64,000 bases of DNA from Actinobacillus ureae ATCC 25976 (GCF_000188255.1 NZ_GL831080.1:786542-850541); one strand, 5' to 3'; counted from the first letter of the stretch, positions 19,593 through 30,669 are shown. Translations and numbers: made by a program. Notes: generated by a model not told the origin, from the letters alone.

Positions 19593-21263
19593 ATGAAAAG
19601 CGATGTAGAAATTGCTCAAGCTGCCATTATGCAGCCTATTAATAAAATTGCGGAAAAATTAGGTTTAAATGCCGATCAAATCGAACAATACGGCAAATAT
19701 AAAGCGAAAATTAATCCGGCGGATGCTTTCAAATTACCAGCGAAAAACGGTAAATTAATTTTAGTGACCGCTATTAACCCGACTCCGGCAGGAGAAGGGA
19801 AAACTACCGTCACCATCGGTTTAACCGATGCGTTAAATCAACTTGGTAAAAATGCTGTGGTTGCGGCACGTGAGCCGTCATTAGGTCCGGTATTCGGCGT
19901 GAAAGGCGGTGCGGCTGGCGGTGGGTATGCACAAGTATTGCCAATGGAAGATATCAACCTACACTTTACCGGTGACTTCCACGCAATTACCAGCGCTAAT
20001 AACCTCTTAGCTGCATTATTAGATAACCACATCTACCAAGGCAATGCATTAAATATTGATACCAAACGTGTGTTATGGCGTCGTGTAATTGATATGAACG
20101 ATCGTCAATTACGTAACGTATTAGGTGGTTTAGGCAATCCGACCGATGGTGTGATTCGTCCGGACGGTTTCGATATTACCGTAGCTTCAGAAGTGATGGC
20201 AATTTTCTGTTTAGCGAAAGATCTTGCTGATTTAAAAACGCGTTTAGGTAATATCTTAGTCGCTTACACTAAAGATAAACAGCCGGTTTATGCGAAAGAT
20301 TTAAATGCGCATGGGGCAATGGCGGCATTATTAAAAGATGCGATTAAACCGAATTTAGTACAAACGATTGAAGGCACCCCTGCCTTTATTCACGGTGGCC
20401 CATTTGCCAATATCGCTCACGGTTGTAACTCGGTTACTGCAACGCGTTTAGCATTACATTTAGGTGATTATGCAGTAACAGAAGCCGGTTTCGGTGCGGA
20501 CTTAGGCGCAGAAAAATTCTGTGATATTAAATGCCGTTTAGCTGATCTTAAACCGGATGTGGCTGTAGTCGTTGCCACGGTAAAAGCGCTGAAATATAAC
20601 GGCGGTGTTGAAAAAGCGAATTTAGCTGAAGAAAATTCAACCGCTTTACAACAAGGTTTACCGAATCTGCTTAAACATATCAGTAACCTCAAAAATGTAT
20701 TCGGCTTACCGGTTGTGGTCGCATTAAACCGCTTTGTGTCAGATACTGATGCGGAATTAGCCCTAATTCAGACCGCTTGTGCGAAACAAGGCGTGGAAGT
20801 ATCGCTCACTGAAGTGTGGGGTAAAGGCGGTGCCGGTGGTGTGGACTTAGCACAAAAAGTGTTAAAAGCGATTGATGAACAACAAAATCGTTTTAATTTC
20901 GTCTATGACGTAAATGAAAGCGTGCAAAACAAAATCAAAGCAATCGCACAAAAAATCTATGGTGCGGGTGATGTGAATTTTAGTGCCGAAGCCTTAGCGG
21001 AAATTAAAAATCTGGAAAAATTAGGTTTAGATAAATTACCGATTTGTATGGCGAAAACACAATATTCATTAAGCGATAATGCCAAATTACTCGGTTGCCC
21101 AAGCGGTTTTACTGTTACCGTACGCAGTATTAGTGTTTCTGCTGGTGCCGGCTTTATCGTTGCGATTTGCGGTAGCATTATGCGTATGCCGGGCTTACCA
21201 AAAGTGCCGGCGGCAAATCGTATTGATGTCGATGAAAACGGTTTGATTACCGGTTTATTCTAA
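19593..21263 (+). CDS. fhs: formate-tetrahydrofolate ligase
   Basis: This 556-aa enzyme makes 10-formyl-THF from formate, THF and ATP, supplying one-carbon units for purines and fMet. The P-loop [14 protein letters not shown] lies near residue 63; [20 protein letters not shown] and the C-terminal [10 protein letters not shown] are conserved family blocks. GGAG precedes the ATG. It is monocistronic with its own terminator. The PurR operator in front ties it to purine supply, and the formate dehydrogenase locus elsewhere in the window competes for the same substrate. Confidence 0.98.
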   Translation: MKSDVEIAQAAIMQPINKIAEKLGLNADQIEQYGKYKAKINPADAFKLPAKNGKLILVTAINPTPAGEGKTTVTIGLTDALNQLGKNAVVAAREPSLGPVFGVKGGAAGGGYAQVLPMEDINLHFTGDFHAITSANNLLAALLDNHIYQGNALNIDTKRVLWRRVIDMNDRQLRNVLGGLGNPTDGVIRPDGFDITVASEVMAIFCLAKDLADLKTRLGNILVAYTKDKQPVYAKDLNAHGAMAALLKDAIKPNLVQTIEGTPAFIHGGPFANIAHGCNSVTATRLALHLGDYAVTEAGFGADLGAEKFCDIKCRLADLKPDVAVVVATVKALKYNGGVEKANLAEENSTALQQGLPNLLKHISNLKNVFGLPVVVALNRFVSDTDAELALIQTACAKQGVEVSLTEVWGKGGAGGVDLAQKVLKAIDEQQNRFNFVYDVNESVQNKIKAIAQKIYGAGDVNFSAEALAEIKNLEKLGLDKLPICMAKTQYSLSDNAKLLGCPSGFTVTVRSISVSAGAGFIVAICGSIMRMPGLPKVPAANRIDVDENGLITGLF

Positions 21264-21276
21264 ACGCAATGAATAT

Positions 21277-21306
21277 AAAAATCCCCGCCAAATGCGGGGA
21301 TTTTTT
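21277..21306. terminator. fhs terminator
   Basis: AAAATCCCCGC, loop CAAAT and GCGGGGATTTTTT form a strong GC stem followed by a T-run. It is probably bidirectional, also serving the converging ybjQ. Confidence 0.9.
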
Positions 21307-21367
21307 ATAGGATAATTTACAAAAAGCAGTAAAAACTGACCGCTTGGATGCGTACAATCAGTTAGAT

Positions 21368-21688
21368 TTAACGAATCACCACTGCCGTACCGGTTGCAAC
21401 CACAATAAACATTCCCTTATCGCCACCCATTGATTGATATTCCATTGAAACACCAACTACTGCATTTGCGCCGACACGTTTCGCTTCTTTTTCCAGTTCA
21501 GCTAGCGCCTCTTGTCTAGCACTATTTAACTTGCTCTCGTAAGCGCCTGAGCGCCCACCAATCACATCAGTAATACTCGCAAAAAAATCACGAATAAAAT
21601 TAGCACCGGAAACCACTTCGCCAAACACTAAACCTTTATATTCAGTGATTTGATGACCTTCAATGGTAGGTGTGGTGGTAATAATCAT
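21368..21688 (-). CDS. ybjQ: YbjQ family (UPF0145) heavy-metal-binding-fold protein
   Basis: A 106-aa protein with the family pattern [20 protein letters not shown], then IIGG-like [11 protein letters not shown] and [13 protein letters not shown]. It matches E. coli YbjQ over its whole length. The fold is dodecin/heavy-metal-binding-like and the function is unknown. It lies 27 nt downstream of rdgB, probably in one operon. Confidence 0.9.
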   Translation of the reverse strand: MIITTTPTIEGHQITEYKGLVFGEVVSGANFIRDFFASITDVIGGRSGAYESKLNSARQEALAELEKEAKRVGANAVVGVSMEYQSMGGDKGMFIVVATGTAVVIR

Positions 21689-21715
21689 ATTTTCTCCTCG
21701 TAAACGTTACTTCGC

Positions 21716-22312
21716 TTAATTGCTTAACTGTTTCTTTAATACATCCAATGCAATCGCACGGTGTGAAATTTGTTTTTTCTCGCTGGTTTCCAACTCGGCA
21801 AAACTACAATTTTTAGGCGGGTAGAAAAACAGCGAATCATAACCAAAACCATTTTGACCACGTTCTTCACGTAAAATTTCACCGAAACATTCACCTAAGG
21901 CGATTTTCGGTGTCGGATCAGTTTCGTGTTGCAGAAAAACGATACAACTTACAAATTTCGCTCCACGTTTTTCATCTGCAACATTTTGCAGTTCTGCTAA
22001 TAATTTTTTGCGATTCGCCTCATCATTGCCGTCTTCACCTGCATAACGGGCGGAATAAAGCCCCGGTGCGCCGCCCAGTGCGTCTACAGCTAAACCTGAG
22101 TCATCTGCAATTGCCGGTAATCCAGTCATTTTTGAAGCATAACGTGCTTTTAACAACGCATTTTCGACAAAAGTTAAACCGGTTTCTTCCGGTGATTCGA
22201 TACCGAATTCACTTTGCGCCACCACATCAAAGCCAAATTGCGCTAATACATCCGCCATTTCTTTGACTTTACCTTTATTGCCTGTGGCTAATACGACTTT
22301 AGTTCGTTCCAT
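21716..22312 (-). CDS. rdgB: XTP/dITP pyrophosphatase (RdgB/HAM1)
   Basis: A 198-aa enzyme that hydrolyses ITP, dITP and XTP to keep deaminated purines out of nucleic acids. The start [12 protein letters not shown] is the substrate loop, and [19 protein letters not shown] holds the metal-binding acidic residues. GFGYDSLFF and SHRAIALD are also conserved. Length matches E. coli (197). Confidence 0.96.
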   Translation of the reverse strand: MERTKVVLATGNKGKVKEMADVLAQFGFDVVAQSEFGIESPEETGLTFVENALLKARYASKMTGLPAIADDSGLAVDALGGAPGLYSARYAGEDGNDEANRKKLLAELQNVADEKRGAKFVSCIVFLQHETDPTPKIALGECFGEILREERGQNGFGYDSLFFYPPKNCSFAELETSEKKQISHRAIALDVLKKQLSN

Positions 22313-22352
22313 TTAATAATCCTTTTGCAAAAATTTGATAAAAAATGACCGC

Positions 22353-22871
22353 TTATTCAATGCCTTTTTGGTAAGACATCATCAATAACGTACGCCATTT
22401 GTCCTGCCCTTGTTCATCTTTTCCCATATTGGCAATATTCGGAAATCTGCCCCACTGCTCAAAGCCGTGCTTACGCATCAAGTTTTGACTGACTTGATTC
22501 AATTCGAACACATATGCCATTAGGGTATAAATATTATGCTTTAACATTTCCGCTTGCATAAATTCAATGATCTTCGAGCCATAGCCTTTACCTTTAGCGC
22601 TACTGTCTAAATAAATACTAATTTCAGAGGTATGCACAAACGCAGGTCGCTCATAAAACGGCGAGAAACTAAACCAGCCGGCAATGCCGTTTTCATCTTC
22701 TACCGTCCAAATCGGATATTGTTCACTGGTTAAATGAAAGTCAAACCAAGCACGACGATTAATTGGTGTTGCTAATTCCAAATCTGCTGTAATTTGATGA
22801 GTTGGAATCGCTTGGTTATAAATATTTAAAATTGTTTCGAAATCCGCTTCCGTCGATTTTCGAATCTGCAT
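22353..22871 (-). CDS. GNAT family N-acetyltransferase (phosphinothricin-acetyltransferase-like)
   Basis: A 172-aa GNAT protein. It begins MQIRKSTEADFETILNIYNQ and shows the acetyl-CoA-binding element SAKGKGYGSKIIEFM near residue 91, then the PAT-like FELNQVSQNLMRKHGFEQWG. The closest named relatives are phosphinothricin or methionine-sulfone acetyltransferases, but the natural substrate cannot be inferred. It sits between narQ and rdgB on the same strand. Confidence 0.88.
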   Translation of the reverse strand: MQIRKSTEADFETILNIYNQAIPTHQITADLELATPINRRAWFDFHLTSEQYPIWTVEDENGIAGWFSFSPFYERPAFVHTSEISIYLDSSAKGKGYGSKIIEFMQAEMLKHNIYTLMAYVFELNQVSQNLMRKHGFEQWGRFPNIANMGKDEQGQDKWRTLLMMSYQKGIE

Positions 22872-22895
22872 TTTATTGCCTTCCTTTATAAAAAA

Positions 22896-24611
22896 TTATG
22901 CGGTAATCATATTTGGTAATACAACCATGACCTCAACACCACCTTCCAAACGGTTCTTGATACTAAACTCGCCTTTTAACTCAGCAGTGCGTTCTTTCAT
23001 GATCGTCAGCCCATAATGCCCTTCCGGCTCAATATCGCTTGCAATGCCTTTGCCGTTGTCACGAATAATCAAGCAATGCTCACCATCCGCATTAGTTTCA
23101 GCAATCACATCGATTGCGCTCGCATTAGCGTGTTTAATCGCATTAATCACCGCTTCACGCACAATTTGTAACGCATGCACTTGTTGCTGCGCACTAAAAA
23201 TTTGCGATGGGAGTTTACAATTCAGACGAATGTGAGCCGATGTTCGAATACGTAATGAATCTAATACTCGCTCCAATGCATGAGTAAGATTAGCCTCCTC
23301 AATAGTCAAACGGAACGTAGAAAGTAACTCTCGTAACTGACTATATGCTTCATTCAGCGCTTTTTCAAAGTCATCTAAGATCGCTTTTTGTTTTTCCCAA
23401 TCTTGTTTGGTTTCACCATTACGTTTTAATAGACTCACTTGGATTTTAAAAAACGTCAGTGATTGCGCTAATGAGTCATGCAGTTCTCGTGCAATAATTG
23501 AGCGCTCTTCCATCAATACTAACTGTTGTTGCTGTTTCTGCACTTGCACAACATACAGGCTACGCCCAATCATTTCCGATACGTTTTGGATTAAACGCTC
23601 ATCAGGACATAAAAGTGATGGTTTCCAACGTAATAACGCAATTTTCTCGTTTTCAATCGCAATTTCGTTATAACGCCAATCTTGTGCCGGTGCATTATCA
23701 ATGGTCACATTCCAATAATCCGCTCCATACACTTGAATCTCAATTCCACGTAATTGTTCATTATCAAGCACGGTTTGTAACACTTGAAATAAGACGTTTT
23801 GATTAACCGGTTTTGCCGTTAACAGTTGAGAACATTGGAATAATACCAACAGAGAACGATTTACCGACATCAAACGGCGGGTCTTATCCTCAACTTTCTC
23901 TTCAAGAGAAGCATATAGTTTAGCTAAATCGCTTGCCATTTGGGTAAATGCAGAAGAAAGAAAACCTAATTCGTTCGGTTCATTTACCGCTAGCTGGATA
24001 TGATCAAAATCTTCATTTTTAACTTGTTGGCTTGCCGTCACTAGCTGATCAAGCGGTCTAATAATGCGTTTTTGAGTGTACCACACGCCAAAATAAGCTA
24101 AAGCAATAATCAATAGCATAGAAACCGCAATCACGCCGATTGCCACCTTTAATTTTAGCTCAACAAATTCTTGTAACAACCATACGAAATTATTAACTTG
24201 GTTCGCATACCCCTCAATATTGGATTCATAAGAGCTTCTATCTCGCTTAACGATAAAAGATTCCATTTCTTGCCAGCTTTCTTGCAGCTTGACATAAGCC
24301 TCTGTAACTTCTTTCGGTAACAGGCATTTATGCGCTAAAGAATCTTGAATTTCAGGCGAATTCAAACTTTGACGATATTCATTTAAACGAGTCGGGATAG
24401 ATTGCGGATGATGCTCCATTTCGTAGAGGAAACGATAACTCTGCATCCGCAATGAGCCGGAAACATTAATCAACCCCGCATCAGATTTATTACTCCACAT
24501 AATGCCTAATGAAATACCACTAATTAAAGATGCAAACGCGATCATGACGAGAAAATAAGATCCAATGCGGCGAGCAATAGAATACTTAGGATAATTAACC
24601 AGTTTATTCAT
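22896..24611 (-). CDS. narQ: nitrate/nitrite sensor histidine kinase NarQ
   Basis: This 571-aa inner-membrane kinase senses periplasmic nitrate and nitrite and phosphorylates NarP. Transmembrane segment 1 is near residues 18-38. It is followed by the nitrate-binding P-box with SGSLRMQSYRFLYEMEH, a second membrane segment near 155-177, a HAMP linker, a GAF-like region, and the HisKA_3 phosphoacceptor in ARELHDSLAQSL with the ATPase motif DNGKGI. The start overlaps the ybhA stop (TAATG). It may adjust anaerobic genes such as the formate dehydrogenase operon here (inference). Confidence 0.95.
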   Translation of the reverse strand: MNKLVNYPKYSIARRIGSYFLVMIAFASLISGISLGIMWSNKSDAGLINVSGSLRMQSYRFLYEMEHHPQSIPTRLNEYRQSLNSPEIQDSLAHKCLLPKEVTEAYVKLQESWQEMESFIVKRDRSSYESNIEGYANQVNNFVWLLQEFVELKLKVAIGVIAVSMLLIIALAYFGVWYTQKRIIRPLDQLVTASQQVKNEDFDHIQLAVNEPNELGFLSSAFTQMASDLAKLYASLEEKVEDKTRRLMSVNRSLLVLFQCSQLLTAKPVNQNVLFQVLQTVLDNEQLRGIEIQVYGADYWNVTIDNAPAQDWRYNEIAIENEKIALLRWKPSLLCPDERLIQNVSEMIGRSLYVVQVQKQQQQLVLMEERSIIARELHDSLAQSLTFFKIQVSLLKRNGETKQDWEKQKAILDDFEKALNEAYSQLRELLSTFRLTIEEANLTHALERVLDSLRIRTSAHIRLNCKLPSQIFSAQQQVHALQIVREAVINAIKHANASAIDVIAETNADGEHCLIIRDNGKGIASDIEPEGHYGLTIMKERTAELKGEFSIKNRLEGGVEVMVVLPNMITA

Positions 24612-25429
24612 TATAAATTAAGTAATTCCGTTAATTCTTTGGCAATACTGTCTTCATTATTTGAGCCGATTGTTTTATCCGCGCGTTGCTGAACTTTAGC
24701 CTCAGAACTACCCATTGCGATACCTAAACCAACCAGTTCTAACATAGAAATATCATTGAAATTGTCACCAAATGCAATTACGTTTTGCGGATCAATTCCT
24801 TCAATTTTTAGCAATTCTGCCAACATTGCGCCTTTACTATTACCGACACTGGTAATATCCACTCTATCCACCCAAGACCATTCCTGGCTAAATTGATCAA
24901 GCGGTAATTTTTCAACAAAACTTTGCATTTTAGCTAAGTCCGGATCACTAATTAACACTTTCCAAACCGTAGTACCTTTATCAATCTCTTGCTGAAATTT
25001 CTCAACTTGATGAACATTTGGACGCACAGCTTCCGGACAAGATTGTACCCATTTTTGAAACTTGGTGAAATGCGGATTAAGCTGCTCATAAGTCATTGCA
25101 TCACGAAAATATACCGCCGTATGAATACCCAACGCTTGCGCTTGATTAATTAAACCGGAAGCTTGCTCTGCTGTTAATGGGTTACCTGACAGCACTTTAT
25201 CATGTTGAAAATCATATAAATAAGTACCATTGCAGCAAACAACCGGTGTATCCAAACCAATTTCCGCATAGTAAGGACGAACTGCCGTATGATGACGACC
25301 TGTTACAAAGAAAATTTTTACGCCTTTCTCTCGTGCCTTTTGAATGGCTTGCTTACTCGATTCTAAAATAACAGCATTTGGTGAAAGTAAAGTCCCATCT
25401 AAGTCAAAAGCAACCGCTTGATAACGCAT
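24611..25429 (-). CDS. ybhA: HAD-superfamily Cof-type phosphatase, YbhA (pyridoxal phosphate phosphatase)
   Basis: This 272-aa HAD hydrolase has motif I DLDGTLL, motif II in FFVTGRH and motif IV GDNFNDISMLE. It is the same length as E. coli YbhA and shares VTGRHH, CCNGTYLYD and EWSWVDRVDI blocks, so pyridoxal-phosphate phosphatase activity is the best guess. Family members are promiscuous sugar-phosphatases. It is translationally coupled to narQ. Confidence 0.9.
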   Translation of the reverse strand: MRYQAVAFDLDGTLLSPNAVILESSKQAIQKAREKGVKIFFVTGRHHTAVRPYYAEIGLDTPVVCCNGTYLYDFQHDKVLSGNPLTAEQASGLINQAQALGIHTAVYFRDAMTYEQLNPHFTKFQKWVQSCPEAVRPNVHQVEKFQQEIDKGTTVWKVLISDPDLAKMQSFVEKLPLDQFSQEWSWVDRVDITSVGNSKGAMLAELLKIEGIDPQNVIAFGDNFNDISMLELVGLGIAMGSSEAKVQQRADKTIGSNNEDSIAKELTELLNL

Positions 25430-25460
25430 AAAAATTCTCCTATTACAGGGTGGTAAGAAA

Positions 25461-25494
25461 ATATAAGGGCAATCAAAATTGATTGCCCTTATAT
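25461..25494 (-). terminator. terminator downstream of the BamE/OmpA lipoprotein gene
   Basis: A 34-nt perfect palindrome with a 15-bp stem (ATATAAGGGCAATCA at 25461-25475) and a 4-nt loop is followed by T-rich sequence on the minus strand. Confidence 0.8.
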
Positions 25495-25523
25495 TTTACT
25501 CTATGTTCTAACGAAACAGTAGA

Positions 25524-26372
25524 TTATTTATTACTGTTATATTGTGGCGTTTGGTAAAGTGGCGTTGGACCGTTAGGGCCTGCAACATTACCACCTTCGT
25601 TTTGTTTTAACACGCCGCCGTTTGCAGAAATTTCTACACGACGGTTAGGGCGTAAACAATCACGTAATGCTTGACCTGACTCACCATCACACGCTTTAAC
25701 TTGGCTTGCTTTACCATAACCAACAGCATTAATTTGTACAATCACACCTTGTTGAACTAAACGTGATTTCACCATGTTCGCACGGCGTTGTGATAAATCT
25801 AAGTTATATTTTTCTGAACCTAAACGGTCTGTATAACCAGCCACTTTAACTTGTTGTGCGCCAGATGATTTTAATTGTGTAGCAACACTATCAACAACTT
25901 CTTTACCTTTCGCAGTTAATGTATCTTTATCGAAATCGAATAAGAAATCACCACTTAAGTTAAATGATGAGTTACCATTACAGCCATTCGGATACTAGAA
26001 GAAGCTTTGTGCGTTCATATTTTTGTCAAATAAGATTTTGTATTGACAAATTTTGTGCACACCATTCTCACGATAGTTAAATGCATAATCCCACTCACGA
26101 ACGCCATATAAGCCTTCTTCGAAGTGTGGGCGACCGATTAGGTTATATAATTGGTCTTTGTTCATACCACGTTCGATTTGACGAACGTTTTCCCAGTTTG
26201 GCCATGAACCGAATTGTGAACCATCATGGTTGAATTCCGATTCAGAGAGTTTGGGGAATACTGGATTTTCTGTCGTACCTTCATCAGTCACTTTGCTTAA
26301 GTTACCACAAGCAGCTACGGCTAATGCGATACCAGATAATAACAATCCGCGAAAAACAGTTGTATTTTTCAT
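25524..26372 (-). pseudogene. BamE (SmpA/OmlA)-OmpA two-domain lipoprotein, interrupted by an amber codon
   Basis: The first 125 codons give a lipoprotein signal (LAVAAC) and a BamE-like domain (IERGMNKDQLYNLIGRPHFEEG), ending NAQSFF. A TAG at 25995-25997 follows. The same frame then continues without further interruption through YPNGCNG and a complete OmpA-type peptidoglycan-binding domain (GYTDRLGSEKYNLDLSQRRA) to 25524. The aromatic FF-stop-YPNGC context suggests TGG became TAG. As written only the 125-aa lipoprotein is made, so the protein loses its wall anchor unless the amber is suppressed. A TTG start inside the OmpA half would have no secretion signal. Confidence 0.85.
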
Positions 26373-26496
26373 CGTTGGTTGTTCCTTGTTAGATTAAAAA
26401 CTTCATTCATATGTTCTAAATACCATCCATCGGTATATAGGCGATCAGATTTCACAACACAATATTATTTTATTCTAGGGTTAGAAATAGAATAAA

Positions 26497-28212
26497 CTAA
26501 ATAATTAATGTATCGACTCTTAATTGTAAATTTTTATTCCCTCTAAACTCATTTATATCAAGTTTGTAAACCAATTTAACTTGTTTAATCGATAAATCAG
26601 GAAAATAACGCAAATCGGCATTAAACCAAATTGCATCAAATAATCCACCGTTAGGTTGCTCGACCATTAACTTTAAGTGTTTACCACCTAGTATACGCTG
26701 TTGCAATAAACGAAATTCACCTTCAAACGTAGGCTCTGGGAAGTTTTGTCCCCAAGGCCCCGCCTGCTGTAATAATTCCGCTATTTCGATATTTAATTCA
26801 GATGGTGCTAATTCCCCATCCGTATAAATGACACCTTGTAATTGTTCCGGTTCAATTATTTCATTAATAATTTCATCAAATACTTTTTGAAAACGTAAAA
26901 AATTCTCTTGATGAATTGTTAAACCTGCTGCCATCGCATGCCCACCGAATTTAATAATTAAATCCGGATATAATGAATCTATACGTTCTAATAAATCACG
27001 CATATGTAATCCGGCAATTGAACGTGCCGAACCTTTCAAATATTCACTGTTTTCACTCTCTTGTGCAAACACAATGACAGGCCGATGAAATTGCTCTTTA
27101 ATACGTGAAGCTAAAATCCCGATCACGCCTTGGTGCCAATCCGGTTGATATAACACAATACCGTGCGCTTGTTCTTTTTGCATCAAACTCGGTAAATTTG
27201 CGCAAATTGCCAAGGCTTCCGTCTTCATTTCTTGCTCAAACTCTTTACGAGTTTGGTTGAGACTATCCAATTCAAATGCTAATTGACGTGCAATCTCCAT
27301 ATTCTCTGCAATGAGCAGTTCTACGCCTAACGACATATTTTCCAAACGACCCGCTGCATTTAAACGAGGGGCAATTGCAAAACCTAAATCGCTAGCTTGT
27401 AGAGAAGATAAATCTCGCTTAGATACTTCCGCTAAAGCGCGAATACCTGCTCGACAATGTCCCGAACGAATGCGATTTAATCCTTGGTGAACTAAGATTC
27501 GATTATTGTGATCAAGCGGAACCACATCCGCTACCGTTCCCAATGCAACAAGATCCAATAATTCCGCTAAATTAGGTTCTTTCTCTTTAAAACATCCTAA
27601 TTCACGCATTTTGCCCCGTAGCGCTAACATTATATAAAACGCGACACCGACACCAGCCAAAGACTTTGAAGGAAATGAGCAATCCGCCAAATTCGGATTC
27701 ACCATTGCATCCGCATTCGGTAAACTTTCTGCCGGTAAATGATGATCGGTAACTAAAACTTTGATGCCGTGTTCTTTTAGTAAATCGATCCCCTCAAAAG
27801 AAGAAATGCCATTATCAACGGTCATCACAACATCCGTTCCTTTTACTAGCACCATTTCCGCCACAGCTAAACTTAAACCATAGCCTTGTGAAAAACGATC
27901 CGGAATTAAATAATCCACATTTTCAAAGCCTAATTGACCTAACGCCAGAAGAGCTAATGCGGTACTGGTTGCCCCATCAGCATCAAAGTCTCCGACAATA
28001 ATAATCCGTGATTGTTGTTTATAGGCTTCGATAAGTAATTCAACTGCAGCATCAATATTCGCTAATTGATTGGGTCTATGTAAAAATTGCAGTGTTCGTT
28101 CTAATTCTTGAGGCGATGCAATACCACGGCTTTGATAAAGTCGATTTAATAGTGGATGGTCTGATAATTTTATGGATGTGAGTTTAGATCGTTGTTTGAT
28201 TAGCTTTTGCAC
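26497..28212 (-). CDS. recJ: single-stranded-DNA-specific exonuclease RecJ
   Basis: A 571-aa DHH-family 5'-3' ssDNA exonuclease of recombination and mismatch repair. The catalytic motifs are GDFDADGATST, MTVDNGISS and VTDHHLPAE, followed by the DHHA1 motif FGGHAMAAG. Length matches E. coli (577). It is last in a mepM-dsbC-recJ series; the dsbC-recJ order is shared with E. coli. Confidence 0.97.
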   Translation of the reverse strand: MQKLIKQRSKLTSIKLSDHPLLNRLYQSRGIASPQELERTLQFLHRPNQLANIDAAVELLIEAYKQQSRIIIVGDFDADGATSTALALLALGQLGFENVDYLIPDRFSQGYGLSLAVAEMVLVKGTDVVMTVDNGISSFEGIDLLKEHGIKVLVTDHHLPAESLPNADAMVNPNLADCSFPSKSLAGVGVAFYIMLALRGKMRELGCFKEKEPNLAELLDLVALGTVADVVPLDHNNRILVHQGLNRIRSGHCRAGIRALAEVSKRDLSSLQASDLGFAIAPRLNAAGRLENMSLGVELLIAENMEIARQLAFELDSLNQTRKEFEQEMKTEALAICANLPSLMQKEQAHGIVLYQPDWHQGVIGILASRIKEQFHRPVIVFAQESENSEYLKGSARSIAGLHMRDLLERIDSLYPDLIIKFGGHAMAAGLTIHQENFLRFQKVFDEIINEIIEPEQLQGVIYTDGELAPSELNIEIAELLQQAGPWGQNFPEPTFEGEFRLLQQRILGGKHLKLMVEQPNGGLFDAIWFNADLRYFPDLSIKQVKLVYKLDINEFRGNKNLQLRVDTLII

Positions 28213-28241
28213 TGGATTTTCTTCTTTTCTTTATAAATAAA

Positions 28242-28288
28242 ACAAGCGGTGTAATTTTGCAAAAATTTTACAAAATCAGACCGCTTGT
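28242..28288 (-). terminator. hairpin between dsbC and recJ (inverted USS pair)
   Basis: ACAAGCGGTGTAATTTTG (28242-28259) pairs with CAAAATCAGACCGCTTGT (28271-28288) with two internal mismatches. It may attenuate transcription into recJ. Confidence 0.6.
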
Positions 28289-28304
28289 ATTCAAGAGATT
28301 AATG

Positions 28305-28994
28305 CTATTCGCTTAGTATTTTAAGTAATTCTTTCGGCTCAACATAACCTGCGATTAATTGACCGCTGCTATCAACCATATTCGGTGTACCTGTTACTCC
28401 AAATTTAATCCCCAATTCGTAATGTTTTTTTACGATATTTGGTGTTTTGACTTCTTTCGGTAAAGTACCATTTTCAGCATCAGTTAACGCTTTCACTTTA
28501 TCCGTTGATGTCCAAATCGCTTCCATTTGTCTTGCCGTCTGAGTATTCATACCGCCACGAGGGAAAGCAAGGAAACGAATCGTAATACCTAAATCGTTAT
28601 ACTCTTTGATACGTTGGAACATTAAATGGCAGTAGTGGCAAGTAATATCCATAAATACGGTAACTACGTGTTTTTCATTCTTCGCCGGATAAATAATCAT
28701 CTCTTTTTCTAGAGAATTTAAATCTGCAAGTAATGATTTATTAGTAATATCAACCGCTTTGCCGTTTTTTAGCTCAAAAATCTGACCTTGAATAACAAAA
28801 CGCCCGTTCTCACTAATTTGCACAACGCCTTCATTCGAAACTGCCGTTCTGAAGCCCGGTAATGCCGAATCACTGATTTTTACATTGGTTGCGCCCATGC
28901 CTTCTAACGTACGTTTGAGGCTTGCATCATCAGCCATTACTGATGTACTTAATACGGATAAACCTAATAATACAATCGCATTTTTTTTCATCAT
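28305..28994 (-). CDS. dsbC: periplasmic disulfide isomerase DsbC
   Basis: A 229-aa protein that reshuffles wrong disulfides in the periplasm, kept reduced by DsbD. A Sec signal peptide ends at SVMA-DD. An N-terminal dimerisation domain is followed by a thioredoxin fold with the active site CHYC (CGYC in E. coli) and the cis-Pro loop GVTGTPNMV. It lies 15 nt after mepM, in one transcript. Confidence 0.95.
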   Translation of the reverse strand: MMKKNAIVLLGLSVLSTSVMADDASLKRTLEGMGATNVKISDSALPGFRTAVSNEGVVQISENGRFVIQGQIFELKNGKAVDITNKSLLADLNSLEKEMIIYPAKNEKHVVTVFMDITCHYCHLMFQRIKEYNDLGITIRFLAFPRGGMNTQTARQMEAIWTSTDKVKALTDAENGTLPKEVKTPNIVKKHYELGIKFGVTGTPNMVDSSGQLIAGYVEPKELLKILSE

Positions 28995-29009
28995 AAATTC
29001 CCCAAAAAA

Positions 29010-30533
29010 TTAAAGTTTAAGCTTAGCTTCTACCGCTTTTGCTCGTTTTAAGAAAGATTGCCTCTCTTTACTTGCCATACCGGAACTTGAGCCAGGTAAT
29101 TTTACCGTCATCGGATTAACTGGACGTCCATTGATATGGAATTCATAGTGTAAATGTGGGCCTGTTGATCCTCCGGTATTTCCGGATAACGCTATACGCT
29201 CACCTTTTTTCACATTCTGTCCTACTCGCACAAGCGTTTTGCTTAGGTGCATATAAACCGTAGTAATATGCCCGTGGCGGATCTTAATATAACGTCCCGC
29301 ACCTCTTGCTTGATAGGCGATGTGTTCCACCACGCCATCACCCGGCGCAATAATCGGCGTACCGGTCGGGATACCAAAATCCACGCCGTTATGCGGTCTC
29401 ACTCGACGTGTAATCGGGTGAACACGTCTAGGATTATAAGAAGATGAAACTCTTGCACTAAACAATAATGGAATACGAGCGAAACCTTTGCTCAATGTTT
29501 CACCATGGCTACTATAGTAACGACCATTATCAGCTTGAATCGCATAATAACGTTTCTTACCACTTAAAATAAAGATCCCTTCAACATTACCGACATCCGT
29601 TACCGTGCCGTTAATGTACTCACGTTTAACCAAGATCGCAAAACGATCACCTTTTTTGAGTTTATTGGTTGCAATTTGTGATTGTAATCCAACAGCCAGC
29701 TGATTAACTTGACGTTCAGATAATCCTACATTTTTAAGACTTGTCGCAAAGCTGCCATCAATCGTGCCTCGCACAACATCTTGGCGCCATTCGCCTTTTT
29801 TCTGTATTCTCTGGAAAACCCATTTACCGTTATCTTTACGCTCATAAATGCGTTCTTCTTTCTCAGAGAGCAACCAGTTCATATATTCCAATTCACCGTG
29901 GTTATCTAAAATCCAATAAAATTGTTGCCCACCGTCTAAATTCGCTAACTCAGGGAAGCGTTTAATCATTGCTCTTGCTACGCTTACACCTAAACCGGAC
30001 TGTTCTAAGACATCTTTTAATTTATCGCCTCGACCAACCGTATAACTAAACTGATCTTGAATGCGTAATGCTTCATCGGCAACTTCTAAGATTTCATCTA
30101 GTACTTTCTCTGCTTCCGGTGATAATTTTTCTTCCGGCTTTTCAGCTTCTTTAGTAACGGCCGTCCCCTCTTGCCCTTCTACTTCATCGTCTTTCTCATT
30201 CAGCAGATCTTCATAAGATGTTGCGTTAGCATCCTCTGCTGCGCCTTCAACCGCATTCGGGTCAGTTTCTGTAGATTCGTTTTCTGCGGAAGCTTGCTTT
30301 ACCTCATTTTCAGCTGATGTCGCTTCCGCTTGCTCCGGCTCATCCTTATGTTCTTCCGTTTTTTCGCCCAGTACAATATATTGTTCTTGATTTGTTGCAC
30401 TGCTAATGGAAGGTTGATTTTTTAAAGCAAGTACAATACCGATAAAAATCGATAACAGCGCCATAAAGAAAAATAATCCCTTTAAACGAGATTTCTTCCG
30501 GCGGCGATCTCTTGCTAGAATAACGTGTTGCAA
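29010..30533 (-). CDS. mepM: murein DD-endopeptidase MepM/YebA, M23 family
   Basis: This 507-aa protein has an N-terminal membrane anchor ([17 protein letters not shown]), a long Glu/Ala-rich acidic linker (about residues 60-140), a LysM/OapA-like wall-binding region and a C-terminal LytM/M23 domain. Zinc ligands and catalytic His appear in [17 protein letters not shown] and PHLHYEF. The family cuts D-Ala-mDAP crosslinks to let new murein strands in. It is divergent from znuC, as in Haemophilus and E. coli. Confidence 0.93.
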   Translation of the reverse strand: MQHVILARDRRRKKSRLKGLFFFMALLSIFIGIVLALKNQPSISSATNQEQYIVLGEKTEEHKDEPEQAEATSAENEVKQASAENESTETDPNAVEGAAEDANATSYEDLLNEKDDEVEGQEGTAVTKEAEKPEEKLSPEAEKVLDEILEVADEALRIQDQFSYTVGRGDKLKDVLEQSGLGVSVARAMIKRFPELANLDGGQQFYWILDNHGELEYMNWLLSEKEERIYERKDNGKWVFQRIQKKGEWRQDVVRGTIDGSFATSLKNVGLSERQVNQLAVGLQSQIATNKLKKGDRFAILVKREYINGTVTDVGNVEGIFILSGKKRYYAIQADNGRYYSSHGETLSKGFARIPLLFSARVSSSYNPRRVHPITRRVRPHNGVDFGIPTGTPIIAPGDGVVEHIAYQARGAGRYIKIRHGHITTVYMHLSKTLVRVGQNVKKGERIALSGNTGGSTGPHLHYEFHINGRPVNPMTVKLPGSSSGMASKERQSFLKRAKAVEAKLKL

Positions 30534-30669
30534 AATATGTCCTATACTATCTTTTATTTATTACGAAAAAATTTGACAAATGTTCTGTTAGAAAATTCAT
30601 TCTTGTCAGCATCACAAAAATCAGCTAACTTGTTCACTTTTATATTATACCCTTAATTTTTTTAAAATA

